Origin: Alistipes sp.
GTDB taxonomy: Bacteria > Bacteroidota > Bacteroidia > Bacteroidales > Rikenellaceae
Length of the DNA stretch: 64,000 bases
Assembly (NCBI GenBank): GCA_017520545.1
Contig: JAFXFM010000005.1
Location: forward strand, 51,977 to 115,976
Direction of reading: 5' to 3'
Under the pieces are notes generated by a model. That model had not been told where the DNA came from, did not search any database, and saw only the letters and a program-made list of their open reading frames with translations. Shown here piece after piece: positions 53,525 to 61,959 of this stretch. The number at the start of each line of letters is the position of its first letter. Within the stretch, counting starts at the first letter, position 1. Both the position numbers and the translations under genes were made by a program.

Positions 53525-54268
53525 ATGGCAACAAATCAATCTTATTCCGATGTAGAATATGTATTAGGGATACTATATGACAATTTAGAGGTATCAACAC
53601 ATTTCTACAAAAAAAATAGAGACCCTTTTATTAAGTATATTAAAAGTAGATTTTCAAAGTTGAGTTCAGAGTATATTTGTGAGATTTATGGAACATCTTG
53701 TTCGTGTCTATATGAGCAAATATTTAAAGAGAATCTCCGAGTAGAGGGTCCTCGTATTATCAAAAAAGCTAAGAAAGATAGTAATGAATGGATACCAGTA
53801 ACACTTCGCGGATATCTCTATGGTATTGGTTATCGAAAAGCTATTGATTTATGTAGAGAAATGTCTATACCAATCAAGACAAAATCAATAGGCACTACGG
53901 AGTCAAATACTACTAGACGAATCTTTAATTTGGTGAGATTTGGTGAAAATTTAAAATCAAATTCCGTATTCACAGGATACGAGGATTTAGAGAATGAATA
54001 TGAACAAAATCCGGAATGGGCTGGAATTTTATATGAAGATGAAAATGAAGAAAAGGAAAGATTATGGTCGACTCTTCAGCAAGCTATGGATAAAATATCC
54101 AAAAAATGCAATGATATATTTACTATGTATTATTGGGACAAAGTTAGTATGAATATTATTGCCGATACATTAGGATATTCCAGCGCAAAAACTGCAAAAG
54201 CTCAAAAATGGAAGTGTATGGAGAATCTCAAATCTTTTGTTAATACATTATTAAAGGAGGAAAAATAA
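53525..54268 (+). CDS. ECF-like sigma-70 family factor
   Basis: 247 residues, A/T-rich coding. The C-terminal region 4 is clear: AMDKISKKCNDIFTMYYW, then DKVSMNIIADTLGYSSAKTAKAQKWKCMENL, a helix-turn-helix expected to read a -35-type element. Region 2 is poorly conserved but probably lies around YLYGIGYRKAIDLCRE. It starts a three-gene operon with a 2-base gap to the membrane protein; an AGGAGG near its own end (TTAAAGGAGGAAAAATAA) serves as ribosome site for the next gene. It likely directs expression of the operon or an unlinked regulon when released by its partner. Confidence 0.8.
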   Translation: MATNQSYSDVEYVLGILYDNLEVSTHFYKKNRDPFIKYIKSRFSKLSSEYICEIYGTSCSCLYEQIFKENLRVEGPRIIKKAKKDSNEWIPVTLRGYLYGIGYRKAIDLCREMSIPIKTKSIGTTESNTTRRIFNLVRFGENLKSNSVFTGYEDLENEYEQNPEWAGILYEDENEEKERLWSTLQQAMDKISKKCNDIFTMYYWDKVSMNIIADTLGYSSAKTAKAQKWKCMENLKSFVNTLLKEEK

Positions 54269-54270
54269 GT

Positions 54271-54975
54271 ATGATCGAACAAAAAATAGATAAAGCAGAG
54301 CGTATAGACAATTATATATTAGCTAGGATGTCAGACGAGGAGCGTTTGGCATTTGAGCAGGAGATGTCGCAAGATAAGAGCCTCCAAGAAGAAGTTACAT
54401 TGCAGCGTGATATCGTACGAGCGATTCGTCTGAAAGCAGCAAAGGAACATTTACAAGCAGTCGAGCGTGAGATACAAGCCAAGGAGCAGCGTGAAATGCA
54501 AGCGAAGGAACGCAGACGCCAAGTTTTTATTGTCAAATTATCAAATGCGACAAGACTAGTTGCCGCTTGCTTGATTATAGGTGTTATAGCTGGAAGCTCA
54601 TACTATTATGTTGATAAGGCTAATAAGTATGAAGACTATATACAAACAATGCGCTGTGAAAACCTCTGTGAAAATGCTCAAGTGAGTGGTTTTGCAGATC
54701 AAGCATATATAGCTATACAAGCTGGGGAATACAATGAGGCATTGAATATTATTACAGAAGGCAAACAATCGCTATTGTCTGTAATTACAAATGCATCATT
54801 AACCGAAGACGGACATCAATGGTATATAACAGAGCAAGATAGATTACAGTGGTATGAAGCCTTAGCATACATGGGTAAAGGACGATGGATTAAAGCCCGA
54901 AGACTTCTTAAAAACATAGCAAAATCTGATAGTTTCTATAGGTCAGATGCTAATAGATTATTAGAGGAATTATAG
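54271..54975 (+). CDS. Single-pass membrane protein, anti-sigma-factor-like
   Basis: 234 residues. The N-terminal cytoplasmic part starts with IDNYILARMSDEERLAFEQEM, the pattern of zinc-less anti-sigma domains in Bacteroidetes. A long charged helix follows (~45-85), then one membrane helix (ATRLVAACLIIGVIAG, ~92-110) and a C-terminal outer part with a TPR-like pair (AYIAIQAGEYNEALNII; YEALAYMGKGRWIKARRLL). It lies directly after the sigma gene, 2 bases apart, so it is the natural candidate for its inhibitor and for the target of the CHAT protease encoded next. The function is inferred from layout. Confidence 0.7.
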   Translation: MIEQKIDKAERIDNYILARMSDEERLAFEQEMSQDKSLQEEVTLQRDIVRAIRLKAAKEHLQAVEREIQAKEQREMQAKERRRQVFIVKLSNATRLVAACLIIGVIAGSSYYYVDKANKYEDYIQTMRCENLCENAQVSGFADQAYIAIQAGEYNEALNIITEGKQSLLSVITNASLTEDGHQWYITEQDRLQWYEALAYMGKGRWIKARRLLKNIAKSDSFYRSDANRLLEEL

Positions 54976-55009
54976 GGAGAGGTATATAAATGGATAAAAT
55001 AACAATTAG

Positions 55010-58000
55010 ATGAAAGTCCTTTTAAAAAAAATATTAAGTTCAATTTTATCAATAGTTTTGACGATAATTGGTTTTACTGCGTCTATCGCTCCTGCCGTAG
55101 CGCCAGTATTAACAATTGTGCTTATTGTAAAAAAATGTACCCACAAGCCGAAGATCACAGAGGAAAGTATAGAAAAGATTGACCAAACTCTTCAAAGCAC
55201 AATAAAATTATATCAAAATGGAGAATATACAGAATTCAAAAAGAAAAGTTTTGAGTTTATAGAAGAGTGTACTAAGCTGCCTAATGATATCGGAGTGCCA
55301 TATTCTAGCTTTATTCATATTTTATTAGGTCGCATATATTTTGAAGAGGGCGATTATGTTTCTTCTAAAATACATTTACAACGATTTGTTGACATATTTA
55401 GTATATATGAAGATGAGATGCAGTCCATAGAAGGGGGAAGAGAAATGTACTATGAATCTTTGGCTGTAGCGTACACCATGTTAGGTAGTATATCTATGTC
55501 CGACCAAAATTGGAAAGATTGTGAAAAATATATAACTGAATTTATACAAGTCGCAAAAAAAACTAAAAATACAGAGGTTAGGCAGGTTTTACCAATGATG
55601 TTGGTAAAGTTTGGTCATATGGCTTGTAAATTACAAAACTATCCCAAGGCCGAAGAACTGTATAATGATTTGCTCTCTAATAAGGATCAATATAGTACAT
55701 ATCCAGAATTTGACAAATGGTATAGTGAGGCAATATATAGTCTAATGGCTGTTTATACGGCACAATTGAACTTTGATAAGGCTCTATTAGTGTATGAGAA
55801 CATTTGCAATGATGTCAATGCTAATAATTTGGATGGTACTATAATGCGCAATGCTTCAATGAACTTAATAGCAATATCTTACATATTAGCCAATGATGCT
55901 GCGAAAGGAGTGGGTTTAGTCAATGATTTCAAAAGTAAAGAAATTGCCAAATATAACATAGGTAGCGTTCAACACATCATTGCAAATGCAAGTGAAGTCT
56001 ATATTAAAATTATGGCAGGTATGATAAATGATTTTGCTTGGAATAGCAATGATATTGCACATAAATATAATGATGATGTAACATTTTGGAAGGCCAAAAA
56101 CATTCTCAAATATCCAAACGAATACAAGTACTTTGTTGATTGTTATACGCCTTATCTACAAACTGCTGGTCGCTATGAAGAACTTGATATACATAGTACA
56201 AAATTGATTAAACTGTTTTCCACTCCAGATAAGCAAGAAGAGAATATTGATGCGAGCCTATTGAAAATAGAGTGCCTTATAAATAGTTCAAATTTGGTAG
56301 AGGCGAATTCATTGGCATATAAAATATACGACTCAATAAAGGATAATCCTTTGTATTTTAAGCAATGTATAGAGGTTTTATCATTACTTGCATCTATATA
56401 TTCACAACTCGGATTAGTAGAAGAAAATCAAGATGTTAACAATGAAATATATAATCACATCACCCGCCATAATTATGCTGACATTCGTCAAACTAATCCA
56501 ATATTATATGCAGAGATTCTCTCAAAGATGTTTTATGATTATGTAAAATTTGGTGATTACAAGAGAGCATTATCTATTGGAGAGTATATTACCAATGTAC
56601 ATCAAAAGGTTAGCAAAAAGTCTGCAATAGGATATATGTATCAAGCTATAGCATATAGAGGCTTGTCGGACTCTGATAATATGATTAAGTTTGGTAAGTT
56701 AGTACTATCTTCAACAATACAACCGAATTTAGTTTGTCAAGCCAATGAAATTATTGGATATGGTTATATGCTAAAAGGAGATTATGCTGCAGCTGAAAAT
56801 ACATTTTCGTTGGCATTATCTAACATAGAAGCTGAACAAGTCGAATTAAAGGATAAACTTCTAGAAGATTTAGCAAACTTATATGCTCAAAAAGGGAATT
56901 ATAGAAAAGCACAAAACCTTGCCTCTCGGATTATAGGAAATAACAATGAAATTCTATTACTTATAGCTTGGCTAAGTTCCAATGAAGAGCAGGTGGAGAA
57001 GCATATAAAAGAATATTATTCTCAATACTGTGAAGAACTAACAAAGATGTCTACAAGTTTGAGTAATAGCCAGTTGGAGATATTTGCGATGAATGCTCTT
57101 AATATAAGGATTGTACCTTCTATTGCTGTTTCCTTTCCAAATAGTGAGACTTGCTCTCAATATGCATATAATGCTATTCTAAACTTTAAGGGCGTAGCAT
57201 TGCAGACTGCACAAACTATCGTTCATTACATTAGAAAATCTAATAATACCTTATTGAATTCAAAATTAGATTATATATTTAGTTTGTTGTCTGCATTAGA
57301 AAAGACTAATAATGTGCAAGAACAAGAAAACATACAAAATGAAATAAATAGTGCTGAGATAGAGCTAAAGAAAGAGTTAGCAGACCTTGATGATAGTAGA
57401 CTACTACAACAATATAGTATAGATGATATTGCTAAGAAGCTAAATAATAATGATGTAGCCATCGAACTTGTGGAGTGCATTAGCCCCAAGTTAGAAAATG
57501 AATATGTTGCATTTGTGCTTCGCAAAGATTGGGTCTCTCCAAAGTTTATAAAATTATCTGGCACAAAAGGGATCAAAAGTTATTTTGAAAAAGCGACTGA
57601 GGCTGTTGGGGCTGTTGATGCAATGAGTTCGTTGCGAAGATTGTTTCAAGATAGTTCATATCATCAGCAAGGATACCAACTTATCTGGTCCAAGTTAGAA
57701 CCATATATAAACGAAGGTGACAATGTGTATTTTTCGCCAGATGGACTATTACACCAAATAAATATCGAGGTACTACAAGATGCTAATGGTAGGCGCGCAA
57801 ACGAGAAATGGAATCTACACAGAGTATCTTCTACCCGAGAATTGTGTATGAAAAAATCTAATATCAAGCACACTTCTGCAGTACTATATGGCGGTTTAAC
57901 TTACGAGATGGATAATGCATCGCTAATTGCGCAAAGCCGAACAACTATGCGCGCCAACAACAAATCAGTATCAAGAGGTTTTATTGCAGATTCAAGCATG

Positions 58001-58675
58001 CGTGCCGGCTGGAAGTCCCTCCCTGCAACAAAAACAGAGGTTGATGCAATTTCTAATATGTTAGAATCTCACAAGATAGGTGTTAAAACATACACAGGTG
58101 TTGTTGGCAACGAGGAGTCTTTCAAATCTCTATCTGGCAAGAAAACACCGATAATACACCTTGCGACACATGGTTTCTTCTACAAAAATGACGATGTGAA
58201 CAAGAAACCGTTCTTAGAACAGATTTGTATGGAATCTCAGAATTACTTTAAGCCCGACAATTCGCTTAAACGCTCTGGGTTGATACTTGCCGGAGCGCAG
58301 CGAGCCTGGGCTGGCGAACAAATTCCAAGCAATGTTGAGGATGGTATTTTGTTGGCCGAGGAGATTGCTGCAATGGATTTGAGTGGAACAGACTTAGTGG
58401 TATTGTCGGCTTGCGAAACTGGCTTAGGCGAGATTACGAGTGAGGGCGTATTCGGATTGCAACGAGCTTTCAAGAAGGCTGGTGTACAAACTTTGATAAT
58501 GAGCCTATGGCGAGTTGATGATAATGCAACCTCTCTATTTATGCAGACTTTCTACAAGCATTGGCTTGATGGCAAATCCAAACACGAGGCATTTTCTATT
58601 GCGCAATCTACGGTTAGGGATAATGAGTCATATTCTAATCCATACTATTGGGCAGCATTTATAATGCTTGACTAA
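55010..58675 (+). CDS. TPR-CHAT protein (caspase-like protease)
   Basis: 1221 residues. A hydrophobic N-terminal segment (~8-42) may anchor it. Residues ~50-700 are tetratricopeptide-type helical repeats (e.g. FIHILLGRIYFEEGDYVSSKIH-like units). The C-terminal ~350 residues form a CHAT domain with the catalytic His in HLATHGFF (His1054) and Cys in VLSACETGLGE (Cys1135), both intact, followed by the conserved SLWRVDDNAT and NPYYWAAF blocks. CHAT domains are clan CD (caspase/separase-like) proteases. It is the third gene of the sigma/anti-sigma operon, 34 bases downstream. A role in cutting the membrane partner to free the sigma factor is a testable inference. Confidence 0.88.
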   Translation: MKVLLKKILSSILSIVLTIIGFTASIAPAVAPVLTIVLIVKKCTHKPKITEESIEKIDQTLQSTIKLYQNGEYTEFKKKSFEFIEECTKLPNDIGVPYSSFIHILLGRIYFEEGDYVSSKIHLQRFVDIFSIYEDEMQSIEGGREMYYESLAVAYTMLGSISMSDQNWKDCEKYITEFIQVAKKTKNTEVRQVLPMMLVKFGHMACKLQNYPKAEELYNDLLSNKDQYSTYPEFDKWYSEAIYSLMAVYTAQLNFDKALLVYENICNDVNANNLDGTIMRNASMNLIAISYILANDAAKGVGLVNDFKSKEIAKYNIGSVQHIIANASEVYIKIMAGMINDFAWNSNDIAHKYNDDVTFWKAKNILKYPNEYKYFVDCYTPYLQTAGRYEELDIHSTKLIKLFSTPDKQEENIDASLLKIECLINSSNLVEANSLAYKIYDSIKDNPLYFKQCIEVLSLLASIYSQLGLVEENQDVNNEIYNHITRHNYADIRQTNPILYAEILSKMFYDYVKFGDYKRALSIGEYITNVHQKVSKKSAIGYMYQAIAYRGLSDSDNMIKFGKLVLSSTIQPNLVCQANEIIGYGYMLKGDYAAAENTFSLALSNIEAEQVELKDKLLEDLANLYAQKGNYRKAQNLASRIIGNNNEILLLIAWLSSNEEQVEKHIKEYYSQYCEELTKMSTSLSNSQLEIFAMNALNIRIVPSIAVSFPNSETCSQYAYNAILNFKGVALQTAQTIVHYIRKSNNTLLNSKLDYIFSLLSALEKTNNVQEQENIQNEINSAEIELKKELADLDDSRLLQQYSIDDIAKKLNNNDVAIELVECISPKLENEYVAFVLRKDWVSPKFIKLSGTKGIKSYFEKATEAVGAVDAMSSLRRLFQDSSYHQQGYQLIWSKLEPYINEGDNVYFSPDGLLHQINIEVLQDANGRRANEKWNLHRVSSTRELCMKKSNIKHTSAVLYGGLTYEMDNASLIAQSRTTMRANNKSVSRGFIADSSMRAGWKSLPATKTEVDAISNMLESHKIGVKTYTGVVGNEESFKSLSGKKTPIIHLATHGFFYKNDDVNKKPFLEQICMESQNYFKPDNSLKRSGLILAGAQRAWAGEQIPSNVEDGILLAEEIAAMDLSGTDLVVLSACETGLGEITSEGVFGLQRAFKKAGVQTLIMSLWRVDDNATSLFMQTFYKHWLDGKSKHEAFSIAQSTVRDNESYSNPYYWAAFIMLD

Positions 58676-58752
58676 ACGGTAAAAATATATTTGGGGGCTG
58701 AGAATACTAGACCCGGCGATTGCCGAGCCTAGTAGAGTAAGGTATAAAAGTG

Positions 58753-59970
58753 TTATAACCCAACTCTTTGGAGCCTGGTTGACAAGTTCGCCATATCCTC
58801 GGCGAGCTTGTCATGTATAATCTTTGCATATACCTGCGTGGTGCGTAGGCTGCGATGACCGAGCATTTTAGAAACAGACTCGATTGGTACTCCGTTAGTT
58901 AGTGTTACGGTTGTAGCGAAGGTGTGTCGAGCGAGGTGGAAAGTTAAGCGTTTTTCGATACCACATATAGCTGCTATCTCCTTGAGGTAGTCATTGCATT
59001 TCTGATTGCTTGGTATCGGTAGCAGCTTGTCATTGCCGCTATTTCCCTCGTATTTGGCTAGAATTTCGCGTGGAAGATCCAAGAGGGGTACATCTACCGG
59101 TGTCGAGGTCTTTTTGCGATGTGTGCGAAGCCAAGGGGCTCCGTTAGGGCCTATGATAATGTGTTCTTGTGTGAGAGCCTGAGCATCGCAGTAGGCAAGG
59201 CCTGTATAACAACTAAACACAAATATATCTCGTATCTGCTCCAAGCGAGTAGATGGCATCTTCTTGTGCATCAAAGTTGATAGTTCATCCTTGGTTAAAT
59301 ATCCTCGTTCGGTATCTTCGAATCGCATCTTGAAACTAGCGAAAGGGTTGCTATTAACCCAGCCATTGTCGATAGCAACTTGGTATATCGTGCGAAAGCG
59401 TTGAATCATCTTCATTACATAGTTGTTTGATAGACGATAGTGAGAGCGTAGGAATATCCCCAATTTTGTGATAAATTGCGGTGTTACCTCATTGACTGCA
59501 ATATCTGTGCGTTTATACTCGGTATTCATAAACTCCTCAATGCGTCTTTGCGTAAGTTTGTATCTGTCGCAAGTCTTCTTCGTTTTGGATATACCGACAA
59601 GCTTCGCGTAGTCCTTGATGTAATCATCGAAGAGGTCGAGTAGTGTCATTGCCTTCTCATCTTTTGAGATTAGTCGGCATTTGAGCTTCCTAGCCGTTAC
59701 AACCTCGCCCGCTAGAAACATCTCGTTGTACTTCGAGTAGATCAATCCTCGCAGGTTGTCGAGATAGGCATTGACCTCCTTCTCCTCCTTAGTGCGACCA
59801 ACGGTGCGCCCCTCCTTCGGGAGCCAGCGCTCCGGCGGAAGGTAGTAGCGTGTTGCAAGATGTGTCATTTGGTGATTGATTGTAATGCGGGCAAAGATGG
59901 GAGCATTGCCCTGGGCGTTTGGCTTGCCCTTCTGCATAATAAACAGAATCGAAAATGTACTTTTATCCAT
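58753..59970 (-). CDS. int: Tyrosine recombinase (integrase) of the island
   Basis: 405 residues with the Bacteroidetes integrase layout: arm-binding N-terminal domain (~5-95), SAM-like core-binding domain (~105-205) and catalytic domain (~225-395). Visible catalytic residues: Lys286/287 (THRKKTS), His345 and Arg348 (HLARHTF), His372 (LGHRS) and Tyr381 (TQVYAKI). The first catalytic Arg of the classical TGLR motif is absent (TGLAYCD, Ala at 259), as in the CTnDOT-type IntDOT subgroup. It faces away from the tRNA-Lys att site 0.4 kb upstream and is expressed from promoter copy 3 (60075-60105). Confidence 0.93.
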   Translation of the reverse strand: MDKSTFSILFIMQKGKPNAQGNAPIFARITINHQMTHLATRYYLPPERWLPKEGRTVGRTKEEKEVNAYLDNLRGLIYSKYNEMFLAGEVVTARKLKCRLISKDEKAMTLLDLFDDYIKDYAKLVGISKTKKTCDRYKLTQRRIEEFMNTEYKRTDIAVNEVTPQFITKLGIFLRSHYRLSNNYVMKMIQRFRTIYQVAIDNGWVNSNPFASFKMRFEDTERGYLTKDELSTLMHKKMPSTRLEQIRDIFVFSCYTGLAYCDAQALTQEHIIIGPNGAPWLRTHRKKTSTPVDVPLLDLPREILAKYEGNSGNDKLLPIPSNQKCNDYLKEIAAICGIEKRLTFHLARHTFATTVTLTNGVPIESVSKMLGHRSLRTTQVYAKIIHDKLAEDMANLSTRLQRVGL

Positions 59971-60011
59971 AGGTGCAAATTTTTGTGTTATGTCTGGTTA
60001 TTTGGCTTATT

Positions 60012-60053
60012 GCACAGCGTTGCAAATTTGCTTAAAACGATGCAACACGCTGT
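60012..60053 (-). promoter_or_regulatory. Imperfect inverted repeat in the integrase leader
   Basis: cacagcgttgcaa (60012-60024) and tgcaacacgctgtg (60040-60053) are complementary with one bulged base, 15 bases apart. It lies between the int promoter and ATG, so it could be an RNA hairpin or an operator controlling integrase level. Confidence 0.55.
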
Positions 60054-60074
60054 GGTAAAGCGTTTTATGTACTG

Positions 60075-60105
60075 CAAACATAACATCACACTTTGGAACA
60101 CGCAA
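60075..60105 (-). promoter_or_regulatory. Shared island promoter, copy 3 (drives int)
   Basis: On the minus strand TTG (60105-60103), 20 bases, TATGTTTG (60082-60075), with the same cttgcgtgttccaaa-tgtgatgt core as copies 1 and 2. It leaves a leader of about 100 bases before the int ATG. The stretch 60106-60306 between this promoter and the terminator shows nothing else. Confidence 0.85.
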
Positions 60106-60306
60106 GTGTTTTTGCGAAAAGTTGTAACCTTTTTTGAAGAATGTAAAAGTTGGTCACACCTTTCTCTCTGCGTTTGGGATTGGATTTTCGAGGAGTGGGG
60201 GATTGCATCGGATTGCGACCGATTTCATGGCGTTGCAAAGTGCGTAACCGCTGGAATTTGGCTGGATCTGTGCGGTGGAACCCGCCATTTCGTAACTATC
60301 TAAAAA

Positions 60307-60340
60307 AGAAAGAAGAACAGAATTTTCTGTTCTTCTTTCT
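60307..60340 (-). terminator. Island-borne terminator placed directly after tRNA-Lys
   Basis: 16-bp perfect arms (agaaagaagaacagaa 60307-60322 and complement 60325-60340); on the minus strand a T6 run follows. It replaces the ancestral terminator at 30960-30990 and so keeps the tRNA transcription unit intact after insertion. Confidence 0.85.
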
Positions 60341-60358
60341 CGTGAATCCGCCGGGGCT
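60341..60358 (-). repeat. attR: 18-bp att core within tRNA-Lys
   Basis: Identical to 30992-31009. It covers the acceptor 3' strand and part of the T arm of the intact tRNA. Confidence 0.88.
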
Positions 60359-60415
60359 CGAACCCGGGACCCCAACATTAAAAGTGTTGTGCTCTACCTG
60401 CTGAGCTACGGATTC
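60343..60415 (-). tRNA. tRNA-Lys (anticodon TTT)
   Basis: 73 nt, GAATCCG acceptor pairing with CGGATTC plus discriminator A. D arm GCTC/GAGC, anticodon stem CAACA/TGTTG with loop CTTTTAA (anticodon TTT), T arm CCGGG/CCCGG with loop TTCGAGC. No CCA is encoded. All stems pair fully. It is the integration target of the island and remains intact. Confidence 0.97.
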
Positions 60416-60523
60416 ATCGTTCCAAATAGGAGTTCCTCCGTTTTTGGTGGTGCAAATGTAGGCAATTTTTTCTTTACTGCCAAATTTATTTTACGTTTAT
60501 TGCGATTATTACCATTTTCGCAC

Positions 60524-61000
60524 CTATCTAATGCGGTCGAGCGAGCGCACAAGTGCCTCATCTTTGGCTATACCACGAATGGCAAACACAACAAAAACTA
60601 TTGCAAATACAGGCATCAACGACGTAAAGCCGAGTGTAAACACAGCATCCATAGGGATAATCTCACAAAGACGATAGCAGTAGATGCCGATAAACGCCAA
60701 CGCTCCAACCAATAAAACAATCTCCGACACACACAAACGAATTTGCAGCAAGCGGTTTTTGTAGAGGAAAATTATAACCAAAGACATCAGCGTAGGCAGT
60801 GCCAACAAGCAACACAAGCAAATGAGATATATCTGCAAGTCTGTTCCGAGTTCTGCTGCGGGCCAATTCTCTATGGTATATGCTTTTAGTGTCATCTCGG
60901 GGTAATCCTTGGGTGCTATGGTTCCCAATGGCAAAAAAAGTGTCAGCGACATCACGACTGCCGCCAAAAAGAGGTAGAGTGTCTGTATTCTCTGAATCAT
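60524..61000 (-). CDS. DUF4293 family membrane protein
   Basis: 158 residues starting MIQRIQTLYLFLAAVVMSL, the typical DUF4293 start, with four hydrophobic segments. The function of the family is unknown. Its ATG overlaps the stop of the glycosyltransferase gene (60997) by 4 bases, so it is the last gene of a DUF4199-GT2-DUF4293 operon read toward the tRNA. Confidence 0.85.
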   Translation of the reverse strand: MIQRIQTLYLFLAAVVMSLTLFLPLGTIAPKDYPEMTLKAYTIENWPAAELGTDLQIYLICLCCLLALPTLMSLVIIFLYKNRLLQIRLCVSEIVLLVGALAFIGIYCYRLCEIIPMDAVFTLGFTSLMPVFAIVFVVFAIRGIAKDEALVRSLDRIR

Positions 61001-61959
61001 AGTTTTTCGTCTATTAAGTATTTATTCCTATCTGTCGAATTGCGATTTATCAACTCACCAAGGAAGCCCGCCAAGAAGAGTTGCACACCAAGCACTATCG
61101 CCAAAATTGCTAAATAGAAGAGTGGCTGATCTGCCACAGCACGCAATGGCAAATCGTGATACTGCTTGTAGAGTTTCTCGGCTATAACCCAAATTGTAGT
61201 GAAACCGCCGACCAAGAACATCAACGTTCCGAGCGAACCGAAGAAGTACATCGGTGAACGTCCGAAGCGCGACATAAAGGTTACTGAAATAAGGTCAAGA
61301 TAGCCCTTCAGCATACGCTCAATGCCGAATTTCGACACGCCGTACTTGCGTGCCTGATGCTGCACCTCCTTCTCTCCAATGCGCTTAAAGCCTGCATACT
61401 TCGCAAGAATAGGGATATAGCGATGCATCTCGCCATAGACCTCGATGCTCTTCACAACCTTCTTTCTGTAACACTTTAATCCACAGTTAAAATCGTGCAA
61501 TTTTATGCCCGATACACACCGCGCCGTAGCGTTAAAGAACTTGCTTGGAAGTCGCTTCGAAAGTGGGTCGTAGCGACGCTTTTTCCAACCCGAAACAAGG
61601 TCGTAGCCCTCCTCCAAAACCATTCTACGCATCTCGGGAATCTCATCGGGCGAATCCTGCAAATCGGCGTCCATCGTAAACACCACCTCGCCCTCGGCAG
61701 CCTCAAAACCACAATAGAGAGCGGCAGATTTGCCATAATTGCGAGCGAAGCGAATAGCCTTCAACTTCTCGCCATACTCCTTTTTGAGACTCTCAACAAC
61801 GCTCCACGACGAGTCAGACGACCCATCATCGACCATTATGACCTCGTACGAGAGCATATTGGCACTACAAACGCGGTCAATCCACGCCATCAATTCCGGC
61901 AACGACTCCTCCTCGTTGTAGAGGGGTACAACTACCGATACATCTATTATATTATTGCT
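60997..61959 (-). CDS. GT2 family glycosyltransferase, polyprenyl-phosphate type
   Basis: 320 residues from ATG 61959. Nucleotide-sugar motifs: VSVVVPLYNEEESL, MVDDGSSDSS, FTMDADLQDSPDEI (DxD) and SGWKKRRYDPLSKRLPSKF. Two C-terminal membrane helices (~230-255 and ~275-300) match the GtrB/dolichyl-phosphate mannosyltransferase-like group, which transfers a sugar to a polyprenyl phosphate at the inner membrane. A start at 62004 would overlap the upstream gene by 53 bases; the ATG at 61959 overlaps by only 8 and is preferred. Confidence 0.9.
   Translation of the reverse strand, partial: SNNIIDVSVVVPLYNEEESLPELMAWIDRVCSANMLSYEVIMVDDGSSDSSWSVVESLKKEYGEKLKAIRFARNYGKSAALYCGFEAAEGEVVFTMDADLQDSPDEIPEMRRMVLEEGYDLVSGWKKRRYDPLSKRLPSKFFNATARCVSGIKLHDFNCGLKCYRKKVVKSIEVYGEMHRYIPILAKYAGFKRIGEKEVQHQARKYGVSKFGIERMLKGYLDLISVTFMSRFGRSPMYFFGSLGTLMFLVGGFTTIWVIAEKLYKQYHDLPLRAVADQPLFYLAILAIVLGVQLFLAGFLGELINRNSTDRNKYLIDEKL

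Noticed and set aside
49368-58675. A type III-E CRISPR (Craspase) locus because of the TPR-CHAT and sigma genes
   Set aside because: No CRISPR array, no gRAMP/Cas7-11-like gene and no Cas1/2 are present; only the protease/sigma part is comparable.
31010-60340. Conjugative transposon of the CTnDOT type
   Set aside because: No relaxase, Tra genes or coupling protein found; only integrase, excisionase-like and initiator-like genes remain.
60154-60404. Small open frames around the tRNA-Lys gene
   Set aside because: They overlap the tRNA, its terminator and the att site.
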